NCBI GenBank assembly: GCA_017390475.1
Contig: JAFPBO010000018.1
Location: forward strand, 286,874-350,873
Direction: 5' to 3'
Length of the DNA stretch: 64,000 nt
Source: Loktanella sp.
GTDB lineage: Bacteria; Pseudomonadota; Alphaproteobacteria; Rhodobacterales; Rhodobacteraceae
The translations under genes and the position numbers were made by a program. Within the stretch, counting starts at the first letter, position 1, and each line of letters starts with the position of its first letter. The notes under the pieces are model-generated. The model searched no databases, was not told the origin of the DNA, and saw only the letters and a program-made list of their open reading frames with translations. Positions 23,403-32,905 of this stretch are shown one piece after another.

Positions 23403-24134
23403 ATGGTCAGCAAGTGTGAAAATTGCCCACTGAGAAAACGGCCAATCTTTGACGACATGACCAAGGGCGAAATCGCCTTTATGCAAAGTTTCAAGTCGGG
23501 CGAGTTGCAGATTTCCGCAGGGACGACGCTACTGATGGAAGGCGCAAACAGCCCGCAGCTGTTCACAGCGCTTGATGGGATGGGTCTGCGCTACAAGACG
23601 TTGGAATCAGGCGACCGGCAGGTAATCAATTTTGTCATGCCGGGTGATTTTCTGGGGCTTCAGGCCGGCGTCATGCAGGAAATGCAGCATTCAGTCGAGG
23701 CGACGTCCGACATGGTTTTATGTGTCTTTGACCGCAAAAGGCTGTGGGAATTGTTCCGTGATCAGCCTGGACGGGCCTATGACCTGACTTGGCTGGGTGC
23801 GGTCGAGGAACATTTTCTAGGCGAAAGCCTGGCCATTCTGGGCCATATGAGCGGGATCGCCCGTGTTTCCCGCGCCCTGGTCCGGCTGTATGATAGGGCC
23901 GAGGCGGTTAATCTGGGCAAGAATTACAGCATGCCGCTGCCCTATAAACAGCAGGATATGGCCGATGCTTTGGGCATGTCGCTGGTCCATACCAACAAGA
24001 TGCTGAAAAAACTGCGCGAACAGCGCGTCGCAACATGGCGCAGCGGGCAGTTGCAGATCCACGATTATAAGACCCTGTGCAAGCTGGCAGAGGTGCAACA
24101 AACCGAACACCCGATGGTACGGCCGCTGCTTTAA
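23403..24134 (+). CDS. Crp/Fnr-family transcriptional regulator
   Basis: A 243-residue regulator with a cyclic-nucleotide-type sensor domain (about 20-140, beta-roll with GTTLLMEGA and MPGDFLGL), a long dimerisation helix and a helix-turn-helix (about 184-212; QQDMADALGMSLVHTNKMLKKLRE). The N-terminus has C5-x2-C8 (KCENCPLRK), but the further cysteine needed for an FNR-type 4Fe-4S cluster is not evident, so oxygen sensing is uncertain. GGAGG precedes the ATG by 11 bases. It ends 6 bp from the convergent phospholipase D gene. Confidence 0.9.
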   Translation: MVSKCENCPLRKRPIFDDMTKGEIAFMQSFKSGELQISAGTTLLMEGANSPQLFTALDGMGLRYKTLESGDRQVINFVMPGDFLGLQAGVMQEMQHSVEATSDMVLCVFDRKRLWELFRDQPGRAYDLTWLGAVEEHFLGESLAILGHMSGIARVSRALVRLYDRAEAVNLGKNYSMPLPYKQQDMADALGMSLVHTNKMLKKLREQRVATWRSGQLQIHDYKTLCKLAEVQQTEHPMVRPLL

Positions 24135-24140
24135 CGGCGA

Positions 24141-25706
24141 TCACACCATATCTGCGGGCATGCCTGGCACCGGGGTGGCCATGGCGCGTGCCGCATCTGA
24201 ATCATATTCCACCAGAAACCCGCGCCTGTGTTGCGGCGGCAAGGCACCATTGGTCCGGACCAACGCGGACCAATGCGCAAATCCATCGTCGCAATCCATG
24301 AATTCAGGTCCTGCACCTTCTGGCAGCCAACAGCCCATGGCCTGTTGCCGCACATCGTCCACCTGATCCTTGCGGGTGATATGCAGCCCGGCCTCTGTAT
24401 CCCAGCGCAGACTGCGACCGTTGAGATTGGCGGATGACACGATGGCTGCGCTATCGTCAAAAATCGATACCTTGGAATGAACATAGACCACAGGGGCATT
24501 TTCCAGCGCATCACGCTCGGCGCTGTTGCTGCTGCGCGGTTGCACCGGCGAGGCGATCAGCAAGCGCTCGGGCCCGAAGGCCGACCGCAGGCAGTTGATC
24601 ACCCGCACCTGCTGATGTTCGCCAAAGCGGCTGTCCAGTCCTGGATCATCAGAGAATGCAGCATCTTCGGGCGCCGCAGGCACCACGACGATCAGTTTCA
24701 GCGCCGGGCAGTCGCGGGCGCGGCGTGCCAGCGCGCGGGCCAGTGGCATATGGCGCAGAAACTGGGTTTCCAGATAAATCAGCCGTTGCGACTGGCCGAT
24801 AGCGCGCAGATGCGCCGTCTCTATCTCATTGATCAGTGTCTTGGGGGACAGCCACAGCGGCGCGTTGACCCGGCTTTTGGATATGGTGCGCAGAAACCCC
24901 GCCATGGGCGGCGGCGGCGGCGGTGTGTCACCGGCAACGCTTTCCACGAAAGTATCCAGATGCGCCTGTGCGGCGGCGGCTACCGGGCCTGTCGCCATGA
25001 CCTGCACATCATGCCAAGTCTCATCGGCTGCGCGGGCATGGTCTTTGGTGTCGAACCGGCGTTCGTTCAGGTCCAGACCGCCGATATAGACTTTGGCACC
25101 GTCAAAAACGGCCAGTTTCTGGTGATGCGTTGCTGGATGCACCTGCGGCAATTTCCATGGAAACCGCAGCTGATCATGTTCATCAACATGGATGACATCG
25201 CGCAGACCTGGCGTTTCGCTCCGGAACCGATCGCGCTGTGCCGGTGTCATGCGGTTCCAGTCCGCGATCATCTTGCGCATTTTAGACCGGGCCAAAGGGT
25301 AAAAGATGGCACGCGGTAACGCGCCACATCGCGCATCATGCAGGGCCACCCTGAATGTCAGCTTGGCCCCCGGCTCTGCCGCTTCGCGCAGCGCGGTGAT
25401 CTGGCGGCAGGTCTGCCATGCCTGCCGGTGCAGTTCGACTGCAGCGATTGCGTCAAAGTCAGACACCACCAGCCGCACGGCCACACCGCGATCCAGCGTA
25501 TGGCGTAAGAGATCAAACCAAGTCGTGCCGATGCGCCGCGCCTGCGGTGACCGCAGCCTGGTGCGCAGGTCAAAAATCCGGAAACATGCAGAAATATCAC
25601 GCTTCGCCGCCAGCACCGCCCGTTCCAGCGCGGGATAGGCTTCTTCGGCTGTCATCAGGACTTGCAGATCCTCGATCGCCGCATCGCTGTTCATCGGCAC
25701 TTGCAT
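24141..25706 (-). CDS. phospholipase D-family protein with two HKD motifs
   Basis: Two HxKxxxxD motifs are present: H195-K197-D202 (HHQKLAVFD) and H410-K412-D417 (VHSKVSIFD), numbered from the ATG at 25706. The family hydrolyses or transfers phospholipid head groups, for example cardiolipin synthase and phospholipase D. No clear signal peptide is seen, and a run of six prolines sits between the halves. The frame is open to 25904, but a perfect EcfG promoter at 25873-25849 puts transcription start downstream of that, favouring 25706 or 25694. Neither start has a strong ribosome binding site. Confidence 0.85.
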   Translation of the reverse strand: MQVPMNSDAAIEDLQVLMTAEEAYPALERAVLAAKRDISACFRIFDLRTRLRSPQARRIGTTWFDLLRHTLDRGVAVRLVVSDFDAIAAVELHRQAWQTCRQITALREAAEPGAKLTFRVALHDARCGALPRAIFYPLARSKMRKMIADWNRMTPAQRDRFRSETPGLRDVIHVDEHDQLRFPWKLPQVHPATHHQKLAVFDGAKVYIGGLDLNERRFDTKDHARAADETWHDVQVMATGPVAAAAQAHLDTFVESVAGDTPPPPPPMAGFLRTISKSRVNAPLWLSPKTLINEIETAHLRAIGQSQRLIYLETQFLRHMPLARALARRARDCPALKLIVVVPAAPEDAAFSDDPGLDSRFGEHQQVRVINCLRSAFGPERLLIASPVQPRSSNSAERDALENAPVVYVHSKVSIFDDSAAIVSSANLNGRSLRWDTEAGLHITRKDQVDDVRQQAMGCWLPEGAGPEFMDCDDGFAHWSALVRTNGALPPQHRRGFLVEYDSDAARAMATPVPGMPADMV

Positions 25707-25846
25707 GGTTTGCGTCAACTTTCTGCCGATCAGGGAACGGGCGGCGCAGGATCGGTCACTGCGCCTGTCATCATAAACCGAACGCGCCTTAACGTATTGG
25801 GTTCCCTGCAATACCGCGACATACCGCAGCAGCCCGCCGGCGCGCG

Positions 25847-25871
25847 GAAACGCCAAAACCGGGCAAGCGTT
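25847..25871 (+). promoter_or_regulatory. possible EcfG promoter of the PRC-barrel gene
   Basis: GAAAC (25847-25851), 16 bases, CGTT (25868-25871): one mismatch to the consensus, on the opposite strand of a perfect site and overlapping it. It lies 114 bp upstream of the PRC-barrel ATG. Confidence 0.5.
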
Positions 25872-25873
25872 CC
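25849..25873 (-). promoter_or_regulatory. EcfG promoter of the phospholipase D gene
   Basis: On the minus strand, GGAAC (25873-25869), 16 bases, CGTT (25852-25849): a perfect match to the general stress consensus, about 140 bp upstream of the proposed start. Confidence 0.8.
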
Positions 25874-25985
25874 CTTTATTTTTTAGGTTTTTTTGTATCA
25901 GCAAATGAAACCATCCGCGACCCCGGTTGTTGAGGTGACAGAGCGGCCTTCTGGTCGCATTTTATTGCCACCAAGGAGTACTGAC

Positions 25986-27047
25986 ATGAAACGTATTCTC
26001 GCAACTACCGCCATTGTCGCACTAGCGGCAATGCCCGCTTTCGCCCAAACCGACATGACTGATCCGGTCACCACTGAAACCGGCACGACAGATACGATGG
26101 ACATGGCCACCCCGCAGTTGAACGCCTCTGACCTGATCGCCCGTACGGTCTATGCCAGCAGCGCCGACATGGCACCCGGTATCATTGTGGAAAGCATTGA
26201 TGCACCTGCCGACGATTGGGACAATGTCGGTTCTATTGACGACCTGATCCTTGATGCTGACGGCCAGATCGAGGCAATCGTCGTTGACGTGGGTGGCTTC
26301 TTCGGCATCGGCGCAAAGCCGGTCAGCGTTGCGATGGATGACATCATCATTGTCGATGAAATCGGCGCAGAAGGTGAATTTTTCGTTGTCTACAACGGCC
26401 CATCCGCAGAATTGGAAGACCGTCCGGAACTGGACCGTTCTGCGGTAAATGATCAGGGCAGCACCTTTCATACTGCTGACAACACTGCTGTAGGATCCGA
26501 CGAAGGCCAGACAGAAGATATGGTCACCGATGTTCCCCCAGCCCCTGATGCCGAAGGCACAGTGCCTGCCGATCAGGAGATGACAGCAACGCCGGGACCC
26601 GATGATCTGGCACCGGCAGACCCTGAACTGGGTGCAGCGCCAGGGCTAGACGGCATGGCACCGGCAGACCCTGATATGGGGGCGGCCCCTGGTGTGGACG
26701 GTATTACGCCGACCGATCCGGGCATGGCCGCTGATACTGACCAACCGTATCTGATGGGCGACGAACGTACCGCCCTGACTGCTGCCGACCTTCAGGGCAC
26801 GACATTGCATGACATGTCGGGTGAGCGGATCGGTAGCATCTCGAACATTATTCTGACCGACGACGGTCAGGTGGCCGATGTGATCGTGGATGTAGGCGGT
26901 TTTCTGGGCATTGGCGCGAAGTCAGTCGCCATCGCCTTTGAGGATATCGAGTTGACCCGCGAAGAAGGTGCGATGTCCAGCTCGCTGCGCGCTACGACAA
27001 TGATCACCGCTGATCAGTTTGAAACCATGCAAGAATGGGAAGGCTAA
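25986..27047 (+). CDS. secreted protein with two PRC-barrel domains
   Basis: A 353-residue protein with a Sec signal peptide (MKRILATTAIVALAAMPAFAQ) and two PRC-barrel-like domains (about 70-140 and 260-345). Both share the pattern VGSIDDLILDADGQIEAIVVDVGG / IGSISNIILTDDGQVADVIVDVGG plus FFGIGAK / FLGIGAK. Between them is an acidic Pro/Asp/Ala/Gly linker with about 20-residue repeats (LAPADPELGAAPGLDG, MAPADPDMGAAPGVDG). AAGGAG precedes the ATG. The upstream site suggests stress control. The function is unknown; similar proteins are common in alphaproteobacterial envelopes. Confidence 0.85.
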   Translation: MKRILATTAIVALAAMPAFAQTDMTDPVTTETGTTDTMDMATPQLNASDLIARTVYASSADMAPGIIVESIDAPADDWDNVGSIDDLILDADGQIEAIVVDVGGFFGIGAKPVSVAMDDIIIVDEIGAEGEFFVVYNGPSAELEDRPELDRSAVNDQGSTFHTADNTAVGSDEGQTEDMVTDVPPAPDAEGTVPADQEMTATPGPDDLAPADPELGAAPGLDGMAPADPDMGAAPGVDGITPTDPGMAADTDQPYLMGDERTALTAADLQGTTLHDMSGERIGSISNIILTDDGQVADVIVDVGGFLGIGAKSVAIAFEDIELTREEGAMSSSLRATTMITADQFETMQEWEG

Positions 27048-27070
27048 TCAACCGATCAGAAACATATTGC

Positions 27071-27096
27071 AAGGCCGGGCATTTGTCCGGCCTTTT
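27071..27096 (+). terminator. intrinsic terminator after the PRC-barrel gene
   Basis: AAGGCCGG / CCGGCCTT stem with an 8-base loop followed by TT, starting 23 bp after the stop. Confidence 0.8.
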
Positions 27097-27162
27097 GCAT
27101 GCGGGGTTTCCTTTGACGCGCGGTTGATTGCAGAATGTCATCAACCTAACAGGAGAAGCCCT

Positions 27163-28128
27163 ATGACTGACAGACCCGTCGTCCTGATACCACGCAAGCT
27201 GACCGCCGCGGTGCTCGAACGCGCAAACGAGAACTACAACGTCATTGTGAACGATGATGACCATGTGTTCCCGCGCGAAGAATTGATCGCTGCCTGCCAG
27301 AATGTCGATGCGGTGCTGCCCTGTCATTCCGAACACTTCAGTGCCGATGTCATTGCTGCGCTGCCCGACCGGTTAAAGATCATCGCAAATCATTCCGTCG
27401 GCGTCGATCACGTCGATCTGGACGCGGCGAAGGCGCGCGGCATCGTGGTGACCAACACGCCGGATGTGCTGTCCGATGCTACGGCAGAGATAGCGATCTT
27501 GTGCATGCTTGGGGCCGCGCGGCGCGGGTCCGAAGGCGACAGGATGGTTCGCGACGGACGCTGGAATTTCTGGTCACCTGCCTTCATGGTCGGGCGTCAG
27601 GTCACCGGTCGCCGGTTCGGTGTGCTGGGCATGGGCCGCGTTGGACAGGTCACCGCGGATCGGGCGCGCGGGTTCGGAATGGAAGTACATTACCACAACC
27701 GCAGCCGTCTGAGCCCGGACAAGGAAAAAGGCGCGATCTTTCATGACAGTGTTGAAAGCCTGCTGGCAGTATCCGATGTATTGTCACTGCATTGCCCGAC
27801 AACGCCGGACACAATCGGCATGATCAATGCAGACACGCTGGCCATTTTGCCGGATCGGGCGATTCTGGTGAATACCGCGCGCGGCGCGCTGGTGGATGAA
27901 GATGCATTGATCGCCGCGCTGAAAAGCGGGCGGCTATTTGCCGCAGGTCTAGATGTGTTCCGCACCGAACCGGGTGGCAATCCGGAACTGGCAAGTCTGG
28001 AAAATGTTTTCATGCTGCCACATATCGGTTCTGCCACCTTTGAAACCCGTGATGCCATGGGATTTCGGGCTTTGGACAATCTTGATGCGTTTTTCAGCGG
28101 GGGCGCGCCGATTGACCGGCTTGTGTGA
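27163..28128 (+). CDS. D-2-hydroxyacid dehydrogenase (glyoxylate/hydroxypyruvate reductase-like)
   Basis: A 321-residue NAD(P)-dependent oxidoreductase. The nucleotide-binding motif is GVLGMGRVG (about 150-158). The catalytic Arg lies in NTARGALVDE, Glu in FRTEP and His in LPHIGSAT, in the family order. It interconverts 2-hydroxy and 2-oxo acids such as glyoxylate/glycolate or hydroxypyruvate/glycerate. AGGAG precedes the ATG at 27163. It lies upstream of a TRAP transporter for organic acids, and the two may serve the same substrate. Confidence 0.9.
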   Translation: MTDRPVVLIPRKLTAAVLERANENYNVIVNDDDHVFPREELIAACQNVDAVLPCHSEHFSADVIAALPDRLKIIANHSVGVDHVDLDAAKARGIVVTNTPDVLSDATAEIAILCMLGAARRGSEGDRMVRDGRWNFWSPAFMVGRQVTGRRFGVLGMGRVGQVTADRARGFGMEVHYHNRSRLSPDKEKGAIFHDSVESLLAVSDVLSLHCPTTPDTIGMINADTLAILPDRAILVNTARGALVDEDALIAALKSGRLFAAGLDVFRTEPGGNPELASLENVFMLPHIGSATFETRDAMGFRALDNLDAFFSGGAPIDRLV

Positions 28129-28297
28129 TTCTACGCGCAACAAAACGCCTTTAGGTTGCAGTATTTTAATATTTAATTGCGGCTGTTAGCGCAAACTCTA
28201 GGGCGGAAGATGCTTGAGCGCTTGCTTTTGGAAGATTGGTGAGTAATTTTTACCAGATCGGGATCTTCGGAACCTGACAATTTTCTGGGAGGATAAA

Positions 28298-29458
28298 ATG
28301 AAAACCAAATCGACTCCAACGAGCGCGAGCAAACTGTCGCGCCGGTCGTTTCTGAGCAAGGGTGCCCTGGGAGGAAGCGTTGCCGCCGGTGCTGCGTTGG
28401 CAGCCCCTGCTGTTCTGGCACAAGCACCGATCCAGATGCGGATGCAGACATCGTGGCCGTCATCCAACATCTGGCAGCAATTCGCACAAAACTATGCCGA
28501 CCGCGTCGAAGCGATGTCCGGTGGCCGGATCTCTGTCGATGTGTTGCCTGCAGGTGCCATTGTCGGTGCGTTTCAGGTGATGGACGGTTGCAGCGACGGT
28601 ATTCTGGACGCAGCGCATTCGGTGCCGCCCTATTGGTACGGTAAATCCAAAGCGTCGTCGCTGTTCGGCACCGGCCCGGTTTACGGCGGTGACGCGATCA
28701 ACTTGCTGGCCTGGTTCAATGAAGGTGGCGGCGATGAATTGTACCGCGAACTGACGCAGGACATTCTGGGGCTTAACGTTGTGGGTCGCCTGGGCTATCC
28801 GATGCCGTTGCAGCCCTTTGGCTGGTTCAAGAATGAGGTCAGCACGCTGGCTGACATGCAGGGTTTCCGCTACCGCACCGTCGGTCTGGCGGCAGATCTG
28901 CTGCAAAAAATGGGCATGAGCATTGCACAGCTGCCCGGCGGTGAAATTGTGCCCGCGATGGAACGCGGCGTAATCGACGCCTTTGAATTCAACAACCCCA
29001 CGTCGGACCGCCAGTTCGGTGCCCAGGATGTAGCCAAGAATTACTACCTTGGATCGTATCATCAGGCGTCCGAAACGATTGAGTACATTTTCAACAAGGA
29101 CTTCCTTGAAGATCTTGATGACGATCTGCGCGCCATCGTGATGCATTCGGTTGAAGCCGCGACATTGAAAAACATCGGCTTTGCGCTGGATTCCTATTCT
29201 GCCGATCTGCAGGGCCTGGTCGATGAGGAAGGTGTGATCCTGCACCAGACCTCTGATGAAATCCTCGACGCCCAGCTGGCCGCGTGGACCGAGCTGGAAG
29301 CAGAACTGATGGAAGAAGATCCGTTCATGCGCAAGGTTCTTGAAAGCCAGCGCGCCTGGAACGAGCGGACCGCCTATTACCAGATCATGAACAACGGCAA
29401 GGCAAGTCAGGCACGTGCATTCGAGCATGTGTTCCCCGGACGTCTGGTTCAGGGCTGA
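28298..29458 (+). CDS. TRAP transporter substrate-binding protein (DctP family)
   Basis: A 386-residue periplasmic protein with a twin-arginine signal (SRRSFLSKGALGG, then a hydrophobic stretch ending VLAQA). The DctP fold is visible (MRMQTSWPSSNIWQQFAQNYADRV; FRYRTVGLAADLLQKMGMS; ECT-like AFEFNNPTSD). It most resembles the keto-acid/carboxylate-binding group (TakP-like). GGGAGG precedes the ATG. It feeds the DctQM permease downstream. The ligand is probably an organic acid. Confidence 0.92.
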   Translation: MKTKSTPTSASKLSRRSFLSKGALGGSVAAGAALAAPAVLAQAPIQMRMQTSWPSSNIWQQFAQNYADRVEAMSGGRISVDVLPAGAIVGAFQVMDGCSDGILDAAHSVPPYWYGKSKASSLFGTGPVYGGDAINLLAWFNEGGGDELYRELTQDILGLNVVGRLGYPMPLQPFGWFKNEVSTLADMQGFRYRTVGLAADLLQKMGMSIAQLPGGEIVPAMERGVIDAFEFNNPTSDRQFGAQDVAKNYYLGSYHQASETIEYIFNKDFLEDLDDDLRAIVMHSVEAATLKNIGFALDSYSADLQGLVDEEGVILHQTSDEILDAQLAAWTELEAELMEEDPFMRKVLESQRAWNERTAYYQIMNNGKASQARAFEHVFPGRLVQG

Positions 29459-29477
29459 TTTTACCGCGATGCAAAGG

Positions 29478-29507
29478 ACCCGGCGGCGTTGGCTGCCGGG
29501 TTTGTTT
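29478..29507 (+). terminator. terminator-like hairpin between dctP and dctQ
   Basis: ACCCGGCGGC-GTTG-GCTGCCGGGT followed by TTGTTT, 20 bp after the dctP-type stop. Partial termination here would give more binding protein than permease. Confidence 0.7.
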
Positions 29508-29524
29508 CATAAAATAGGTTTTCC

Positions 29525-30109
29525 ATGATCAGCTATATCAGGTTCGCCGACGCGCTGTCCGGGTGGTTCGGCAAGATGTTTGCCTGGCTCATTATCCTGA
29601 TGACCGCCGGCACAAGTTACGAAGTTTTCATGCGCTACGTGATGAACAGGCCGACCCCTTGGGCGTTGGACGTGTCATTCATCATGTATGGCACGCTTTT
29701 CATGATTGGCGGGGCCTATACCTTGTCCGTCGGCGGCCATGTACGGGGTGATTTTCTGTACCGGCTGTGGAAACCACGCACACAGGCGATGCTGGACCTC
29801 ACGCTTTACATCATCTTTTTCTTTCCCGGCGTGACTGCGTTGATCTTCGCCGGCTGGAAATATGCCGCAAGTTCATGGCGTTACGGCGAAGTGTCGGTCA
29901 ACAGCCCGGCGGGCATTCCGATCTATCAGTTTAAGGCGGTAATCGTCGCAGCCGGTATCTTGCTATTCATTCAAGGGATCGCGCAGGTGATGCGCTGCAT
30001 CATCGCAATCCGCAACAATGAATGGATCGCCGCCAAAGAAGACGTGATGGAAACCGAAGAATTGCTGATCAAACAGGCTGCAAATACACAAAAGGACGCC
30101 CGCGAATGA
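29525..30109 (+). CDS. TRAP transporter small permease (DctQ family)
   Basis: A 194-residue inner-membrane protein with four hydrophobic segments (about 18-38, 52-72, 92-112, 138-158), the DctQ topology. It pairs with the large subunit downstream, which it overlaps by 4 bp. The C-terminal tail is charged. It takes part in sodium-driven uptake of the compound bound by the DctP protein. Confidence 0.9.
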   Translation: MISYIRFADALSGWFGKMFAWLIILMTAGTSYEVFMRYVMNRPTPWALDVSFIMYGTLFMIGGAYTLSVGGHVRGDFLYRLWKPRTQAMLDLTLYIIFFFPGVTALIFAGWKYAASSWRYGEVSVNSPAGIPIYQFKAVIVAAGILLFIQGIAQVMRCIIAIRNNEWIAAKEDVMETEELLIKQAANTQKDARE

Positions 30110-31524
30110 CCGACCCCCAAGTCGCCCTGTCCATGCTGGGCATCTTTATCCTGCTGGTGTTTCTGGGCTTTCCGATTGCGTTCACATTGATGGCAATGGG
30201 CATCGGCTTTGGCTATTACGCATTTTACGACGAAGGCCGCATGTGGCGCGCCTTCAACCGACTGGGCGAAGAGGCGGGTAGCTGGGAACAGTTCAGCCTT
30301 TGGGTTCAGGGGTTTTTCAATAACCGCATCTTCGACCTGTTCGTCAATCAGACTTTTACCGTCATGTCAAACGAGGTTCTGACCGCAATCCCGCTGTTTT
30401 TGTTCATGGGCTATATCGTCGAACGGGCCAATATAGTGGACCGGCTGTTCACGACGCTAAACATCGCAGCCAAGGGAATGCCGGGTTCGATGGGGATCGC
30501 AGCGCTGATCACCTGCGCACTTTTCGCGACCGCCACCGGCATCGTCGGGGCCGTCGTGACGTTGATGGGGATGCTGGCCCTGCCGGCGATGCTCAAGGCG
30601 CGTTATGACACCAGTTTCGCGGCTGGGATCATCTGTGCCGGCGGGACGTTGGGCATTCTGATTCCACCGTCAATCATGCTGATCGTCTATGCGGCATCTT
30701 CCGGTGTGTCGATTGTCCGGCTGTATGCCGCGGCGCTGTACCCTAGCCTTGTGCTGGTAGGACTGTATCTCACCTACATCATCGTCAGGTCGATCATCCA
30801 GCCCAGCTTTGCCCCCAAGCCGACCAAGGAAGAAGTGCCTGACATGCCGTGGGGCAAGCTTTTGTGGATGCTGATCACATCGCTTTTCCCGTTGGCTTTC
30901 CTGATCCTCGCGGTTCTGGGGTCTATTCTTTTCGGTTTGGCCACCCCCACCGAAGCCGCATCCATCGGCGCGCTGGGTGGTATCATCCTTGCCGTGGCCT
31001 ATCGCGCGATGACCTTTGACCGGCTGCGCGAAAGCGTCTACCTGACTGTCCGCACGACGGCGATGGTCTGCTGGTTGTTTGTCGGTTCCTACACCTTCTC
31101 GTCAGTGTTTTCCTACCTGGGCGGCGAACATCTGATTTCGGAATTCGTGATGGGTTTTGAACTGACCCCATTCCAGTTCCTTATCATGGCGCAGCTGATC
31201 ATCTTTCTGCTGGGCTGGCCGTTGGAATGGTCGGAGATCATCATCATCTTTGTGCCGATATTCCTGCCATTGCTGCCCTTGTTCGGTGTCGATCCGCTGT
31301 TCTTCGGCATTCTGGTGGCGCTGAACCTGCAAACCTCGTTCTTGACTCCGCCGATGGCAATGTCGGCCTATTACCTCAAGGGGATCGCACCACCGCAGGT
31401 GCAGCTGACCCATATCTTCAAAGGGGTTATGCCTTATCTTGGCATGGTTTTTATCGCGATGGCTCTGATGTATCAGTTCCCACAGATTGTCTTTGCCCTG
31501 CCGGAGGCGATTTATGGCCGTTGA
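30106..31524 (+). CDS. TRAP transporter large permease (DctM family)
   Basis: A 472-residue inner-membrane protein with about 12 hydrophobic segments and DctM hallmarks such as ALITCALFATATG and GGTLGILIPPSIMLIVYA. It is the ion-coupled translocation subunit of the TRAP system. The start at 30106 is chosen because it overlaps the DctQ stop as ATGA. An earlier in-frame start lies inside dctQ. It overlaps the amidase gene start by 11 bp. Confidence 0.93.
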   Translation: MTDPQVALSMLGIFILLVFLGFPIAFTLMAMGIGFGYYAFYDEGRMWRAFNRLGEEAGSWEQFSLWVQGFFNNRIFDLFVNQTFTVMSNEVLTAIPLFLFMGYIVERANIVDRLFTTLNIAAKGMPGSMGIAALITCALFATATGIVGAVVTLMGMLALPAMLKARYDTSFAAGIICAGGTLGILIPPSIMLIVYAASSGVSIVRLYAAALYPSLVLVGLYLTYIIVRSIIQPSFAPKPTKEEVPDMPWGKLLWMLITSLFPLAFLILAVLGSILFGLATPTEAASIGALGGIILAVAYRAMTFDRLRESVYLTVRTTAMVCWLFVGSYTFSSVFSYLGGEHLISEFVMGFELTPFQFLIMAQLIIFLLGWPLEWSEIIIIFVPIFLPLLPLFGVDPLFFGILVALNLQTSFLTPPMAMSAYYLKGIAPPQVQLTHIFKGVMPYLGMVFIAMALMYQFPQIVFALPEAIYGR

Positions 31525-32905
31525 GAATATTGTCCCGAAACAACGGCGGCCCGACCAGATCATCGCGCTGGACGCCCTGACCTTGCGTGACCGGCTTGCC
31601 GGAGGGCTGTTGCGACCCACTGATGTCGCAGCCGCCTTTGTGTCGCAGGTCAGAACCCGCGAGGAAGAGGTGCAGGCCTTTGCCGCCTTTGACGATGGTC
31701 ATGTTATGGCGCAGGCCAAACATCTGGACGATATGCGCAAGGCTGGCCTGCCTACTGGGCCGCTGTTTGGCATGCCGGTGGCCTTGAAAGATATCATCGA
31801 CACCAAAGGTATACCAACCGAAAACGGCACAAGCATCGACGCAGGCCGCGTACCGCCCGCCGATGCGACGGTGGCGCGCAAACTCAAGGCCGCCGGTGCG
31901 GTGATCATGGGCAAGACTGTGACCACCGAACTGGCCTTCCTGAACCCTGGCAAGACCCGCAACCCGGTCAATCCCGCCCATACACCTGGCGGGTCATCGC
32001 AGGGATCGGCAGCCGCAGTCGGCGCGGGCATGGTGCCGCTGGCCGTCGGCACCCAGACAGGCGGGTCAGTGATCCGGCCTGCCGCCTATTGCGGGACGGT
32101 CGGGTACAAGCCCAGCTTTGGCGCTATCTCGCGGGCGGGCATTCTGATGCAATCGCCGACGCTGGACACTGTCGGTCTCTTTGCCATGTCGGTCGAAGGC
32201 GTGGCCATGTTGGGCGATGCGCTCTTCGGCGATGACCCTGCCGATCCGGCGACAACGCCATCCGCGCCACCCGCGCTGCTGGCGACCACGCTATCGGATG
32301 TGCCGGTACGTCCAGCCCTTGCGATCGTTTCTCAGATGCCCGGTGATGTCGCCGCGTCAGAGGATATGCTGCTGGCAATGGAAGAACTGGCCGGCATTCT
32401 TGGCGACGACTCCTTTCCTCTGATCCTGCCGCCGATGTTCGATGATGCCGCCGATATCCGGGAAAGGATCAATTTCGCAGAAATGGCAAAATGCTATTAC
32501 GCCTATGAACGGCGTGGCCGGGATCAGCTATCGCCGGTCACCTTGCAGGCCATCGACCAGGGAAAGGCGATTCTGGCACGTGACTACATCGCGGCACTGG
32601 ACTGGCCAAAGTTGTTGAATACGGCACTGGATGAAATCTTTGACCGCTGCGACGCGATCATCTGTCCTGCCACGCCGACATCCGCACCCGCCGGGCTGTC
32701 ATCAACGGGCAGTGCGGCCTACAACGGGTTGTGGACACTTTGCGGTGTGCCGGTCGTGACCCTGCCACTTTTCGAGGATTCCGGCGGGATGCCGATGGGT
32801 CTGCAGGTGGTGGGGAGGCGGGGCAATGATGCCAGATTGCTGCGCACCGCGCGGTGGTTAATGAATGAAATCAAAGTCACAAGCGGGGAAATGACCGATG
32901 CTTGA
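31514..32905 (+). CDS. amidase-signature family amidase
   Basis: A 463-residue amidase. The catalytic lysine is in MPVALKDIIDTKG (about residue 93), the Gly/Ser loop is GGSSQGSAAAVGAG and the nucleophile serine is in GTQTGGSVIRPAA. It hydrolyses an amide bond in the cytoplasm; the substrate is unknown. It is translationally coupled to the TRAP permease by an 11-bp overlap, so the imported compound may be its substrate or product. It is not GatA, as there is no gatB or gatC beside it. Confidence 0.9.
   Translation: MAVENIVPKQRRPDQIIALDALTLRDRLAGGLLRPTDVAAAFVSQVRTREEEVQAFAAFDDGHVMAQAKHLDDMRKAGLPTGPLFGMPVALKDIIDTKGIPTENGTSIDAGRVPPADATVARKLKAAGAVIMGKTVTTELAFLNPGKTRNPVNPAHTPGGSSQGSAAAVGAGMVPLAVGTQTGGSVIRPAAYCGTVGYKPSFGAISRAGILMQSPTLDTVGLFAMSVEGVAMLGDALFGDDPADPATTPSAPPALLATTLSDVPVRPALAIVSQMPGDVAASEDMLLAMEELAGILGDDSFPLILPPMFDDAADIRERINFAEMAKCYYAYERRGRDQLSPVTLQAIDQGKAILARDYIAALDWPKLLNTALDEIFDRCDAIICPATPTSAPAGLSSTGSAAYNGLWTLCGVPVVTLPLFEDSGGMPMGLQVVGRRGNDARLLRTARWLMNEIKVTSGEMTDA

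Noticed and set aside
31514-32905. GatA subunit of the amidotransferase
   Set aside because: No gatB or gatC is present and the gene is coupled to a TRAP transporter, so a catabolic amidase is more likely.
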